Shown: positions 8,293 to 16,900, counted from the first letter of the stretch. The stretch: 64,000 nucleotides of DNA from Rhodanobacteraceae bacterium (GCA_016717705.1 JADKFD010000001.1:124001-188000); one strand, 5' to 3'. Program-made: numbers and translations. Notes: a model not told the origin generated them from the sequence alone.

Positions 8293-9436
8293 CGCCGGCC
8301 GTGCGCCGTCAGTCCACGCCCAGGTCGGCGCCGCCAGCGGCGCGCGCAGCACCAGCCGCAAGTCCTCGCCGACGTGATCGACGCTGTGCCATTGCCACCG
8401 GTCGACCTCATCCAGGCTGGCTGGCTCCGGCAGGGCCAGGGCTCCACGCGCGCCTGAGCCAAGCAGCTTCGGCGCGACGTACCAGATCAGTTCGTCGACC
8501 AGACCAGCGGCAACGAATGCGCCGGCCAGCGTGGCACCGGCCTCAACCAGCACTTCGTTGTGACCGCGCTGGGCCAGCGCGAACAGCAATCGCGACAGTT
8601 GCAGTTGATCGCCATGCGCCGGGACCGTGATGCGTTCGACACGATCGGCCAACCCGGGGCGATCCGGCGCATCGGGGCCGGTGACGCTGAGGATGGGTCC
8701 GGACTCGCTGAGCAATCGGGCATCGGCGGGTAGCCGCCACAGGCGATCGAGCACGATGCGCTCGGGCGTGGCGTGGTCGACGCCATCCAGGCGTACCGTC
8801 AGCCGCGGATCGTCGGCGAGCACGCTGCCGATGCCGGTCAGTACCGCACTGGAGCGCGCGCGCCAGTGCTGCACGTCCAGCCGCGCAGCGGCGGAGGTGA
8901 TCCACTGGCTGCGGCCCGTCGGCCAGCGCGCTGCGTCCATCGAGACTGACGCCGAGCTTGACCCGCACCCACGGTCGGTGGCGCGTCTGGCGCGACACGA
9001 AGCCGAGGTTGAGCTCGCGCGCCTCGGACTCGAACAAGCCGCACTCAACGGCGATGCCGGCCGCGCGCAGTCGCGCCAGCCCGGCGCCATCGACGGCCGG
9101 GAAGGGATCAGCCATTGCCGCCACCACGCGGCTGACGCCGGCGGCAATCAGCGCATCGGCACAGGGCGGCGTGCGGCCATGGTGGGCGCACGGCTCCAGC
9201 GTGACGTAGGCAGTGGCGCCGCGGGCCAGCGCGCCCGCCTGGGCCAGCGCATGCACCTCCGCATGCGGCTCGCCCGCGCGGCGGTGCCAGCCTTCGCCGA
9301 CGATCCGGTCACCCTGCATCAGCACGCAGCCGACGCGCGGATTCGGATGCGTGGTGTAGAGCCCCAGCGCCGCCAGTTCCAGCGCGCGGCGCATGGCCTT
9401 GCGGTCGATTTCGGTCCAGTTGTCGATGGTGCTCAC
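8290..9436 (-). CDS. ribD: Bifunctional riboflavin biosynthesis protein RibD, with apparent frameshift
   Basis: Deaminase plus reductase of early riboflavin synthesis. The deaminase domain is in one frame (9436 down to about 8920: THPNPRVGCV, HAEVHAL, then TLEPCAHHGRTPPC, the zinc site). The reductase domain continues in another frame (about 8915 down to 8290: SQWITSAAARLDVQHW, LADDPRLTVR, VEAGATLAGAF). They join cleanly if one C in the GGGCCGC at 8911-8920 is removed, giving ALADGRSQWITS. A single-base error in the sequence is the simplest reading; a true recent mutation is possible. Total length would be about 381 residues, normal for RibD. Belongs with ribE, nrdR and glyA on the same strand. 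Confidence 0.88.
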
Positions 9437-9462
9437 GTCTCTCGCCTCAACGATCGTCGAAT

Positions 9463-9550
9463 GTAGGCCGGTGTGTCGCGTAGCGATTCAGCGACCGGGG
9501 CTGGTGGCAAGCACCCGGTGAACGCGCTTGACGCGCGTACACCGGGCTAC
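9463..9550. repeat. intergenic repeat, family C, copy 3
   Basis: GTAGGCCGGTGTGTCGCG at the left, CGCGTACACCGGGCTAC at the right. Inverted relative to copy 1. The 9437-9683 gap upstream of ribD consists mostly of this copy and the next one; no gene was seen in it. Confidence 0.8.
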
Positions 9551-9599
9551 AGGAGCGGGCTCTGGCATACGGGGCAGCGGGCGACGAGAGGGGGCTCTG

Positions 9600-9687
9600 G
9601 TAGGCTGGTGTACGGCGCAGCCGTTCACCGGCTCGGGCCTGCGGCAAGCACCCGGTGAACGCGCTCATCGCGCGCACGCCGGGCTAC
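9600..9687. repeat. intergenic repeat, family C, copy 4, ending in a stop codon
   Basis: GTAGGCTGGTGTACGGCG to GCCGGGCTAC, same family as 9463-9550. Its final CTA (9684-9686) is the TAG stop of the GNAT gene on the minus strand. Confidence 0.8.
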
Positions 9688-10148
9688 TCGTGGAGCATCA
9701 ACGTCACTGCATGATCGCCGATCGGGCGTTTCCCGATCTCACGCCAACCGCTGCGCCGGTAGATCTCCGGCGACCCCGGTGTGAACAGGTACAGGCGTTC
9801 GAAACCCTGCTGGTGCGCATGGTTGACCAGCGCATCGATCAACCTCGTGCCCAGACCGCGGCCGCGAAACGGCGGCGCCACATACAGGCTGGCCAGCCAC
9901 GGCGAATATTCGGAAAACTCGGGCGCATCGCTGGCGATCAGGCTGATCGAACCGGCCAGTTGGCGCAACTCGTCGAACGCCACCAGCGTGGCCGGGAACC
10001 CGTTCGCAACCACACACTCAGTCAGTTCGGTGCGCGCATCGACAAGCGACCACGGGGCCATCAACTCGCCCCATTCAAGGTGGTGCCAGGCCGCCAGCGT
10101 GTCGACGACGCCGGGATTGGCGGCAATCGACTCGATAATCCAGTTCAC
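9684..10148 (-). CDS. GNAT-family N-acetyltransferase
   Basis: 154 residues. The acetyl-CoA site is the LYVAPPFRGRGLGTRLIDAL block (motif A, Q/RxxGxG/A). The following TPGSPEIYRRSGWREIG matches motif B of small-molecule acetyltransferases. Substrate not predictable. It sits between ribD and nrdR, where it is not part of the usual conserved cluster. The start ATG gives MNWIIES; no membrane segment or signal. Confidence 0.88.
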   Translation of the reverse strand: MNWIIESIAANPGVVDTLAAWHHLEWGELMAPWSLVDARTELTECVVANGFPATLVAFDELRQLAGSISLIASDAPEFSEYSPWLASLYVAPPFRGRGLGTRLIDALVNHAHQQGFERLYLFTPGSPEIYRRSGWREIGKRPIGDHAVTLMLHE

Positions 10149-10192
10149 CAGCGGACCCGCACTCGATATTCGCGGATTGAGTCGGTCATCGA

Positions 10193-10711
10193 TCAGCCCT
10201 TCTTGCCCGTCAGCGGCAACTCACCCAGCAGCGGCAACTGCTGCGCGCTCAGCGCCGGCAGTTCCTTTTCCAGGCGCTCGACTTCCTCGCGGAAGGCCTG
10301 CACGTCCTCGAAACGTCGATACACCGATGCAAAGCGCACATAGGCGACCTGATCGATGCGTTTGAGCTCTTCCATGATCCACTCGCCCATCTTGCCGGCC
10401 GGAATTTCGCGCTCGCCGCTGGTGCGCAGTTTGCGCATGACCACGTCGATGACCTTGTCGATGTCCTCGATCGACACCGCGCGCTTCTCGAAAGCGCGCG
10501 CCAGTCCGCCGCGCAGCTTGTGCTCGTTGAAGGGCTCGCGGCGACCATCGCGCTTGACGATCTGCGGCAGCTTGATCTCGGCCGTCTCGTAGGTCGAAAA
10601 GCGCGCGTTGCATTGCGGACACTCGCGCCGCCGGCGGACCTGCAGTCCGTCCTCGGTGACGCGCGAGTCGACCACGCGGGTGTCGTCGTGGCTACAGAAG
10701 GGGCAGCGCAT
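10193..10711 (-). CDS. nrdR: Transcriptional repressor NrdR
   Basis: 172 residues. Represses ribonucleotide reductase genes when bound to ATP/dATP. The zinc ribbon is at residues 3-34 (CPFC and CPQC), followed by an ATP-cone domain (KRDGRREPFNEHKL to RFASVYRRFEDVQAF). Complete and typical, with a slightly long C-terminal tail. In many gammaproteobacteria it lies directly between glyA and ribD; here a hicBA module lies between it and glyA. Confidence 0.97.
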   Translation of the reverse strand: MRCPFCSHDDTRVVDSRVTEDGLQVRRRRECPQCNARFSTYETAEIKLPQIVKRDGRREPFNEHKLRGGLARAFEKRAVSIEDIDKVIDVVMRKLRTSGEREIPAGKMGEWIMEELKRIDQVAYVRFASVYRRFEDVQAFREEVERLEKELPALSAQQLPLLGELPLTGKKG

Positions 10712-10721
10712 GGGAGCGGTG

Positions 10722-10756
10722 AGTAGTCAGTAGTGAGTAGTGAGTAGTGAGTAGCA
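10722..10756. repeat. Heptamer tandem repeat (AGTAGTG, five units)
   Basis: Five consecutive 7-bp units (AGTAGTC, AGTAGTG three times, AGTAGCA) immediately upstream of the nrdR start, between nrdR and hicA. Candidate variable-number locus. Confidence 0.85.
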
Positions 10757-10808
10757 GCGGTCGTTCGCGACCAGCGGCTTTGGACATTCTGCATCGTTGA
10801 TGCGTATT

Positions 10809-10988
10809 TCACGACAATCCAAGCTGTCGCAGGATGTGGCGTGCCAGGACATCATCGATCTCGGTGTGCCTCGGCACCGGCTGCACTTTGCCGGATGCCG
10901 GATTTCGGTAGATGTCGTGCCGGCCGCCGTGGCGGACCAGCACGCAGCCAGCGGCCAGCAGTCGACGGATGAGGTCCGTGCGCTTCAC
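10809..10988 (-). CDS. hicA: HicA-type mRNA interferase toxin
   Basis: 59 residues. Starts with GTG at 10988, overlapping the hicB stop by 4 bases (GTGA). The sequence VKRTDLIRRLLAAGCVLVRH then GGRHDIYRNP fits the small double-stranded-RNA-binding fold of HicA; the histidine in GGRHDIYRNP corresponds to the family's catalytic His. The PVPRHTEIDDVLARHILRQL end is also typical. HicA toxins cut mRNA and are neutralised by HicB. Gene order here is antitoxin first. Domain assignment is by eye. Confidence 0.82.
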   Translation of the reverse strand: MKRTDLIRRLLAAGCVLVRHGGRHDIYRNPASGKVQPVPRHTEIDDVLARHILRQLGLS

Positions 10989-11176
10989 ACGGTCACGGAC
11001 TTGGTCTGGAAGTTCTCGGGGACGTCTTCCATGACCATTTCACGCCAGGCATCACGGAGGTTTTCCTCGAGCTCCTCCAGCGTTTCTCCCTGCGTCATGA
11101 TGTCGGGCCGTTCCACAAACTTGCCGAGCCAGAAACGCTCGCTCTTCCAGTAGATCATCGTCAGCGCTTGCGTCAT
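10985..11176 (-). CDS. hicB: HicB-family antitoxin
   Basis: 63 residues from ATG at 11176, which has GGTGAGGG just upstream. A second ATG at 11158 (MIYWKSERF) is an alternative start. The core, KFVERPDIMTQGETLEELEENLRDAW, matches the degenerate RNase-H-like HicB domain (PDLPGCxTQGDTLEEA in relatives). The protein is short and lacks an obvious C-terminal DNA-binding domain, so it may need another partner for autoregulation. It starts 5 bases after the glyA stop, so it may be transcribed from the glyA promoter. hicA follows with a 4-base overlap. Confidence 0.82.
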   Translation of the reverse strand: MTQALTMIYWKSERFWLGKFVERPDIMTQGETLEELEENLRDAWREMVMEDVPENFQTKSVTV

Positions 11177-11181
11177 GACCC

Positions 11182-12435
11182 TCACCCATACACCGGAAAC
11201 TGCCGGCATTGTGCCGTCACCAGCTCACGCACGCGAGCGATGACGGTCTGGTCGGTCGGCGCATCGAGCACATCGGCGATCCAGCCGGCCAGTGCGCGCG
11301 CTTCGTCTGTGCCGTAACCGCGCGTGGTGATCGCCGGGGTGCCGATGCGCAGGCCGGAGGTGACGAAGGGTGAGCGCGGATCGCCCGGAACGGCATTCTT
11401 GTTGACCGTGATATGGGCACTGCCCAGGGCTTCTTCGGCGTCCTTGCCGGTGAGTTCATGTCCGACCAGACTGAGCAGGAACAGATGGTTCTCGGTGCCG
11501 CTGGAGACGATCTTGTAACCGCGCTCGATCAGCACCGCCGCCATCGATTGCGCGTTGCTCACCACCTGCTGCTGGTAAGCCCGGAACTCCGGCTGCAACG
11601 CCTCCTTGAAAGCCACCGCCTTGGCGGCGATCACGTGCATCAGCGGGCCGCCCTGGGTGCCCGGGAAGACCATCGACTGCAGCTTCTTCTCGATCTCGGG
11701 ATTGGACTTGGCCAGGATGATGCCGCCGCGCGGACCGCGCAGCGTCTTGTGCGTGGTGCTGGTGACCACGTCCGCGTGCGGGATCGGGCTCGGATAAACA
11801 CCCGCCGCGACCAGACCGGCGACATGCGCCATGTCGACCACGAAATACGCGCCGACCGCCTTGGCAATCGCCGCCATGCGCTCCCAGTCGACCACGTGCG
11901 AGTACGCCGAGAAACCGCCGATCAGCATCTTCGGCTTGTGCTCGTGCGCGAGGCGCTCCATCTCGACGTAATCGATCAGCTCGGTGCTCATGTCGAGACC
12001 GTACTGCACGGCATTGAAGATCTTGCCGGAGAAGTTGACCTTGGCGCCGTGGGTCAGGTGACCACCATGGGCCAGGCTCATGCCGAGGATGGTGTCGCCC
12101 GGATTGACCAGCGCCAGATACACCGCGGCGTTCGCCTGCGAGCCCGAGTGCGGCTGCACATTGGCGTACTCGCAATGGAACAGCAGCTTGGCACGCTCGA
12201 TGGCGAGACGCTCGGCAATGTCGACGTATTCGCAACCGCCGTAATAGCGCTTGCCCGGATAGCCTTCGGCGTATTTGTTGGTCAGCACCGAGCCCTGGGC
12301 TTCCAGCACGCGCGGGCTGGCGTAGTTCTCCGACGCGATCAGCTCGACGTGGTCCTCCTGGCGCTGCTGTTCGGCGGCAATGGCCTGGGCCAGTTCAGGA
12401 TCTAGATCGGCAATGGTCGAGGTACGCGAAAACAT
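11182..12435 (-). CDS. glyA: Serine hydroxymethyltransferase
   Basis: 417 residues. PLP enzyme interconverting serine and glycine while making 5,10-methylene-tetrahydrofolate. The PLP lysine is in VTSTTHKTLRGPRGG. The N-terminus ELIASENYASPRVLEAQGS and the YGGCEYVD motif are canonical. The frame is open for 60 codons further upstream, but that translation runs through a REP pair, so the ATG at 12435 (MFSRTSTIADLDPEL) is the start. Feeds one-carbon units to purine synthesis (purD is at the right end of the window). Confidence 0.97.
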   Translation of the reverse strand: MFSRTSTIADLDPELAQAIAAEQQRQEDHVELIASENYASPRVLEAQGSVLTNKYAEGYPGKRYYGGCEYVDIAERLAIERAKLLFHCEYANVQPHSGSQANAAVYLALVNPGDTILGMSLAHGGHLTHGAKVNFSGKIFNAVQYGLDMSTELIDYVEMERLAHEHKPKMLIGGFSAYSHVVDWERMAAIAKAVGAYFVVDMAHVAGLVAAGVYPSPIPHADVVTSTTHKTLRGPRGGIILAKSNPEIEKKLQSMVFPGTQGGPLMHVIAAKAVAFKEALQPEFRAYQQQVVSNAQSMAAVLIERGYKIVSSGTENHLFLLSLVGHELTGKDAEEALGSAHITVNKNAVPGDPRSPFVTSGLRIGTPAITTRGYGTDEARALAGWIADVLDAPTDQTVIARVRELVTAQCRQFPVYG

Positions 12436-12473
12436 GGCGGGAGGGTCCGAAGGCGGGGGAGGCAGAGCATAGC

Positions 12474-12501
12474 GTTGTCGGTTGTCGGTTGCTGGTTGTC
12501 G
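12474..12501. repeat. Heptamer tandem repeat (GTTGTCG, four units)
   Basis: Four 7-bp units (GTTGTCG, GTTGTCG, GTTGCTG, GTTGTCG) upstream of glyA and immediately before the REP pair at 12509-12586. Confidence 0.8.
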
Positions 12502-12508
12502 ATCAGAA

Positions 12509-12586
12509 GCATCGCGCGCGAGCGCGCTCCCACAACCTTGCCGTAATTCCACGCAAGATTTGTAGGAGCGCGCTTGCGCGCGATGC
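12509..12586. repeat. REP-like inverted pair, family A
   Basis: Arms at 12509-12533 and 12562-12586 around a 28-bp spacer, one with a GCTCCCAC variant. Located between the divergent glyA and FadL-type genes. The rest of this 280-base gap shows only the heptamer repeat and, just before the next gene, an AT-richer stretch (AACTTGACGATCTGTTAACA) that may hold its promoter. Confidence 0.85.
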
Positions 12587-12715
12587 CCTTTGATCCGCAA
12601 AACCGCAAACCGCAAACCGCGAAGCCTGTCCCACCCCCTGACTTCCGTCCGTTTACAGCTTTCACAACTCGGTGCTAACTTGACGATCTGTTAACAATTG
12701 CTCGGAGGATTCGAC

Positions 12716-13954
12716 ATGCGCTTGTCACGCCTTTGTATCGCTCTGACCGCCAGCCTTGCCGCGGCGCCGACTTTTGCGATCACCTCGGACGAGGTCAATG
12801 CCGGCATCCAGTTCAACTTCGCCAACCCGGGCGCGCGCGCGATGGGCATGGGCGGCGCCTTCCTTGGCCTGGCGGACGACGCCACCGCCGCCTACACCAA
12901 TCCCGCCGGCCTGACCATTCTCGGTGCCTCGGAGGTTGCGCTGGAATATCGCCACACGGCCTACACCACGCCGTTCAGCTCGGGCGGCAGCTTCAGCGTG
13001 TCGCCGTTCGACGACACTGGCCTGGGCAGCGACAACGCCGACAGCAACGACGACGCCTTGGCCTTTCTGTCCTACACCTACGCCGGCGACGGCTGGGCGC
13101 TGGCCGCCTATCGCCAGCAATCACTGGCATTCGATCTCGCCTACACGCAGGAAGAAATCGGCGTCAACAATGCCGCCGGCAACCCGGTGGGCTCGCTGCC
13201 AGTCAAATCGACGCGGCTGGAAACCGATCTGGTCAACTACGGTGTCTCCGGTGCCTATCGTTTCGGCGAAAGTTTCTCGGTCGGCTTCGGCCTCGTCTAC
13301 TCTCAATGGGAGTTGGAGTCGGACACCGTGCGCAGCGGCCGCAACATCCAGTTGCAGCGCGGCGACGATTCTGATGTCAGCTACAACATCGGCGCCTTGT
13401 GGAAGCTCAATGACCGCTGGTCGATTGGCGCCGCCTACCGCCGTGGCGGCAGTTTCGAATATCGCGCCGGTAACTTCGACGCCAACGGCAACCCGCTGAT
13501 CGTGGTCGACACCGGATTCGACGTGCCGCACGTGTTCGGCGTAGGCGTCAGTTGGCGTCCATCCGACAATTTCGCGTTGACCATGGACATCAATCGCGTT
13601 GAATACAGCCGCCTGACCGACGATTACGACGACATCTTCGGCGCCGCCACCGTGCTCAAGAGCGACGATGGCACCGAATTCCGCTTCGGCGGCGAATACG
13701 TGTTCACCCAGTTCGCCAATCCCTTCTCGGTGCGCGCCGGCATCTGGCAGGAGCCCGACCACGCGCTGTATGCGACGGGTCCGGCGGACGACGCCAGTGT
13801 CGACATCGACCGCGCGCTGTTCCGACCGGGCGACGACGAGATGCACTACTCGCTGGGTCTGGGCTGGGCATTCCCGCGCTTCCAGATCGATCTCGCAACC
13901 GACTTCTCGGATCAGGTCGACACCTTCTCGTTGTCGGGGGTGGTGCGGTTCTAG
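12716..13954 (+). CDS. FadL/OmpP1-family outer membrane protein
   Basis: 412 residues. A signal peptide (RLSRLCIALTASLAAAPTFA) is followed by the family N-terminus GIQFNFANPGARAMGMGGAF with the DDATAAYTNPAGL motif that forms the luminal plug of hydrophobic-compound channels. The rest alternates as a beta-barrel and ends in a terminal aromatic strand (SLSGVVRF), as outer membrane proteins do. Likely takes up long-chain fatty acids or other hydrophobic molecules; substrate cannot be read. Start chosen at ATG 12716 because GGAGG lies 8 bases upstream. Confidence 0.92.
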   Translation: MRLSRLCIALTASLAAAPTFAITSDEVNAGIQFNFANPGARAMGMGGAFLGLADDATAAYTNPAGLTILGASEVALEYRHTAYTTPFSSGGSFSVSPFDDTGLGSDNADSNDDALAFLSYTYAGDGWALAAYRQQSLAFDLAYTQEEIGVNNAAGNPVGSLPVKSTRLETDLVNYGVSGAYRFGESFSVGFGLVYSQWELESDTVRSGRNIQLQRGDDSDVSYNIGALWKLNDRWSIGAAYRRGGSFEYRAGNFDANGNPLIVVDTGFDVPHVFGVGVSWRPSDNFALTMDINRVEYSRLTDDYDDIFGAATVLKSDDGTEFRFGGEYVFTQFANPFSVRAGIWQEPDHALYATGPADDASVDIDRALFRPGDDEMHYSLGLGWAFPRFQIDLATDFSDQVDTFSLSGVVRF

Positions 13955-14120
13955 GGGGGACGCGGCCCGGGCGCCGCACCACTGGGCGACCCCGGGCGCC
14001 CGAGGCCGGGCGGCCCGCGGCCGCCGCGGGCTGCGCTACCCGGGACGCGGCTGTCGTAGGCCGGGTACGCGCGTCCGAGCGCCCGGGGCGTTAGCGCGAC
14101 GCCCGGCGGGGGGGACGGCT
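13955..14120. other. G/C-saturated intergenic block
   Basis: An unusually G- and C-rich, low-complexity stretch between the porin and the E2 gene. It includes CCCGGGCGCCC-type runs and a remnant resembling a repeat (GTAGGCCGGGTACGCGCGTC). It encodes nothing recognisable. Composition differs sharply from other intergenic DNA here and resembles blocks near 18080, 58520-58640 and 58972. Confidence 0.6.
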
Positions 14121-14205
14121 GCGCGCTCAATCGTTTGCAGTGCCTTCGGTCGTCGCATTGGCTCCTGTATTGTCGACGCCAGCTGCCAGCCGCTCGGGAG
14201 ATGAC

Positions 14206-15531
14206 ATGGCGACCATCGAAGCCAAGGTGCCGGATATCGGCAATTACAAGGATGTGCCCGTCATCGAGCTGCTGGTGAAGCCGGGCGACAAGGTCAAACT
14301 CGACCAGGGCCTGGTGTCGCTCGAATCGGACAAGGCGACGATGGAGGTACCGGCACCGATGGCCGGCACGATTGTCGATATCAAGGTCAAGGTCGGCGAC
14401 TTGCTGTCGGAAGGTTCGCTGGTGGCGCTGATCGAAACGGACGCCGCCGCAGCACCCGCGCCGGTGGCCGTTGCAGCGCCGGTGCCGGTTGCCGCGGCTC
14501 CTGCCACTGCACCAGCACCAGCACCGACACCGACACCGGCAGCAACACCCGCTGCAGCACCGGCCGCAACCGCAGCCACTGCCGCCGTGAGTGCGTCCGC
14601 CAGCGAGTTGCCTCCGGCCGCGCGGCCGCACGCGAGCCCCGCAGTGCGTCTGTACGCGCGCGAGCTCGGTGTCGACCTGACCCGCGTCAGCGGCGGCAGC
14701 GGTCGCAAGGGCCGCATCACACGCGAGGACGTGCAAGCCTTCGTCAAGACTGCGCTGGCAGCGCCCCCGGCGGCTGCGGCCAAGCCCGCTGGCGGTGGCC
14801 TCAATCTGCTGCCGTGGCCGCAGGTCGACTTTGCCAAGTTTGGCCCGGTGGAGGCGCAGCCGCTGTCGCGCATCAAGAAGATCTCCGGCGCCAATCTGGC
14901 GCGCAACTGGGCGATGATTCCGCACGTCACCCAGTTCGACGAAGCCGACATCACCGAGATGGAGGCCTTCCGCAAGCGCCTCGGCGAGGAAAACAAGGAT
15001 CTCAAGCTGACGCCGCTGGTGTTCATGATCAAGGCGGTGGTGGCGGCGCTCAAGCGCTTCCCGAGCTTCAACGCTTCGCTGGATGCGGCCGGCGAGAATC
15101 TGGTCTTGAAACGCTACTTCCACATCGGCATCGCGGTGGACACGCCCGATGGCCTGGTGGTGCCGGTGATCCGCGACTGCGACCAGAAAGGTCTGCTGGA
15201 TCTCGCCCGCGACCTCGGCGCGTTTTCGGCCAAGGCGCGCGACCGCAAGCTGGGCCCGGCCGACATGTCCGGCGGCTGTTTCTCGATCAGCTCGCTCGGC
15301 GGCATTGGCGGCAGCGCCTTCACGCCGATCATCAACGCACCGGAAGTCGCCATCCTCGGCGTCAGCAAGAGCACCACCAAGCCGATCTGGAACGGCAGCG
15401 AATTCGTGCCGCGACTGATGCTGCCGCTGTCGCTGAGCTACGACCACCGCGTCATCGACGGCGCCGAGGCGGCGCGCTTCACCAGCTATCTGGCGCAGCA
15501 GCTGTCGGACGTGCGCAGGTTGTTGCTGTGA
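14206..15531 (+). CDS. aceF: Dihydrolipoyl acetyltransferase (pyruvate dehydrogenase E2)
   Basis: 441 residues. Transfers acetyl groups to CoA in the pyruvate dehydrogenase complex. One lipoyl domain (1-75, lipoyl lysine K43 in LESDKATMEVP), an Ala/Pro/Thr-rich linker (about 80-125), a peripheral-subunit binding domain (ASPAVRLYARELGVDLTRV...GRITREDV), then the catalytic domain with YDHRVIDGAEAARF near the C-terminus. Many gammaproteobacterial AceF proteins have two or three lipoyl domains; this has one. No aceE or lpd is adjacent, so it is a stand-alone gene. The linker and residues around the catalytic core favour a pyruvate rather than a 2-oxoglutarate enzyme, but this is not certain. Confidence 0.9.
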   Translation: MATIEAKVPDIGNYKDVPVIELLVKPGDKVKLDQGLVSLESDKATMEVPAPMAGTIVDIKVKVGDLLSEGSLVALIETDAAAAPAPVAVAAPVPVAAAPATAPAPAPTPTPAATPAAAPAATAATAAVSASASELPPAARPHASPAVRLYARELGVDLTRVSGGSGRKGRITREDVQAFVKTALAAPPAAAAKPAGGGLNLLPWPQVDFAKFGPVEAQPLSRIKKISGANLARNWAMIPHVTQFDEADITEMEAFRKRLGEENKDLKLTPLVFMIKAVVAALKRFPSFNASLDAAGENLVLKRYFHIGIAVDTPDGLVVPVIRDCDQKGLLDLARDLGAFSAKARDRKLGPADMSGGCFSISSLGGIGGSAFTPIINAPEVAILGVSKSTTKPIWNGSEFVPRLMLPLSLSYDHRVIDGAEAARFTSYLAQQLSDVRRLLL

Positions 15532-15682
15532 ATAGAAGCGGGGAAGGGGGGGCAGGGGGAGCGGGAAGTGCCTCGGGAGCCATGCGAGCTTGCCCAGCCA
15601 GGTTCGCGGCACGCGGCTTGTGCGCAATTCGGCCTCCCCTGCCCCTGCCCCGCCCCTGCCCGCTGAAGTCACTCCGCCGCTG

Positions 15683-16108
15683 ATGGACCCCCGCCAACAA
15701 GAGATCGTCGACGAGTTCGCCCTGTTCAGCGACTGGTCCGAGCGCTATCAGTATCTGATCGACCTGGGCAAGCGCTTGCCGCCCTATGCGGATGACGATC
15801 GCAGCGAGGCCTGGCGCGTGCTGGGCTGCCAGTCGATGGTGTGGCTCAAGCCGAGCGGATCGAGTGCGTCGCTGCATTTTGCTGCAACCAGCGACTCGGC
15901 CATCGTCTGCGGTCTGATTGCACTGGTGTTGCGCGTCTACTCCGGCCGACCGGCAGCAGAGATCGTCGCCACGCAGCCGGTATTCATCGAACAGATTGGC
16001 CTGTCCGGACATCTGTCGCCAACGCGCAAGAACGGTCTTGCGGCGATGCTGGCGAAGATCCAGGATTACGCGCAGGCAACGCTTGCGCCTGCCATCAGCG
16101 CCAACTGA
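15683..16108 (+). CDS. sufE: Cysteine desulfuration protein SufE
   Basis: 141 residues. Accepts sulfur from a SufS-type cysteine desulfurase for Fe-S cluster assembly. The acceptor is Cys49 in VLGCQSMVW, within the expected family motif. The C-terminal ATLAPAISAN and the SDSAIVCGLIALVLRVY segment are typical. No other suf genes are in the window. The start ATG (MDPRQQEIVDEF) is preferred to the longer open frame, which begins in low-complexity Pro/Ala sequence. The next gene starts one base after its stop. Confidence 0.94.
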   Translation: MDPRQQEIVDEFALFSDWSERYQYLIDLGKRLPPYADDDRSEAWRVLGCQSMVWLKPSGSSASLHFAATSDSAIVCGLIALVLRVYSGRPAAEIVATQPVFIEQIGLSGHLSPTRKNGLAAMLAKIQDYAQATLAPAISAN

Positions 16109-16109
16109 C

Positions 16110-16748
16110 GTGCTGCTCGCCGAAGACTTGCTGATCCTGACTGTCGACCCGGCCGGTGGCCTGGTCGGCGATGGTCGTCATGCGAGCAGTCGCGACGCCA
16201 TGGCGCGGGCGATCCTGGTCGATCTGATCGTGCACGGCGCGGTGACCCTGGAACAGGGCAAGCTGCAGGTGGTCGATCCCCTGCCGCAGGCGCATCGGCT
16301 GCTGACCATGGCACTGCGCGTGCTCGGCGATGGTCGTTTCCCGCCGGAGTCGGCGATCGCGCGCCTGCGCCGGCGCATGTGGTCGGTGCGCTCCGACCTG
16401 ATGGACGGCTTCGAGCGCCTCGGCATCATCCATCGTCTGAATACAGGCCTGTTCGGCCGCTTCGGGCGCGAGCACTTCGCCTTGCAGTCAACGCAGACGC
16501 GCGCCGAACGCGTGGCGAAGTTGCGGCGTGGCTGCGAGTCGCCGAGCCTGGAGGATCTTTCGGCGCTCGGCCTGGCGCTGCTCGCGGAATCACTGGGACT
16601 GGCCGAACATTTCGTCAGCAGCGAATCGCGGCTGCGCATGCGCGGCTGGGCCAACACCATGCGCCCCACGCCCACCGCCATATCAGGCGGCATCGCTGCG
16701 CCCAGGCAGCGACTGGCGGCCATCCTGGCGGTGCTGGAACAAGCGTAA
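16110..16748 (+). CDS. GPP34 (GOLPH3/Vps74-like) domain protein
   Basis: 212 residues from GTG at 16110, one base after the sufE stop, so probably co-transcribed. LLAEDLLILTVDPAGG at the N-terminus, then an ILVDLIVHGAVTL helix-turn and a mostly helical remainder fit the GPP34 domain. In eukaryotes GOLPH3/Vps74 binds phosphatidylinositol 4-phosphate; bacterial members are uncharacterised. The assignment rests on the N-terminal pattern and overall helical layout, not on a catalytic motif. Confidence 0.7.
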   Translation: MLLAEDLLILTVDPAGGLVGDGRHASSRDAMARAILVDLIVHGAVTLEQGKLQVVDPLPQAHRLLTMALRVLGDGRFPPESAIARLRRRMWSVRSDLMDGFERLGIIHRLNTGLFGRFGREHFALQSTQTRAERVAKLRRGCESPSLEDLSALGLALLAESLGLAEHFVSSESRLRMRGWANTMRPTPTAISGGIAAPRQRLAAILAVLEQA

Positions 16749-16821
16749 GCGCGGCCGACTGGACCGCCACAGCGGCGCCGCTGCCAGTCGCTACTCGAAT
16801 GCCTTTGAGCGCTCGCGAAAG

Positions 16822-16900
16822 GCATCGCGCGCAAGCGCGCTCCTACACTCCTTCCGCAAATCCGCGCAGGATTTGTAGCAGCGCGCTTGCGCGCTGTTGC
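16822..16900. repeat. REP-like inverted pair, family A, one arm degenerate
   Basis: Arm 1 at 16822-16846; arm 2 at 16875-16900 reads GTAGCAGCGCGC...GTTGC, with changes in the head and tail. Lies between the convergent GPP34 gene and dksA. Confidence 0.8.

Noticed and set aside
10722..10756. Possible CRISPR array
   Set aside because: Units of 7 bp without spacers; tandem repeat, not CRISPR. The same goes for 51399-51447.
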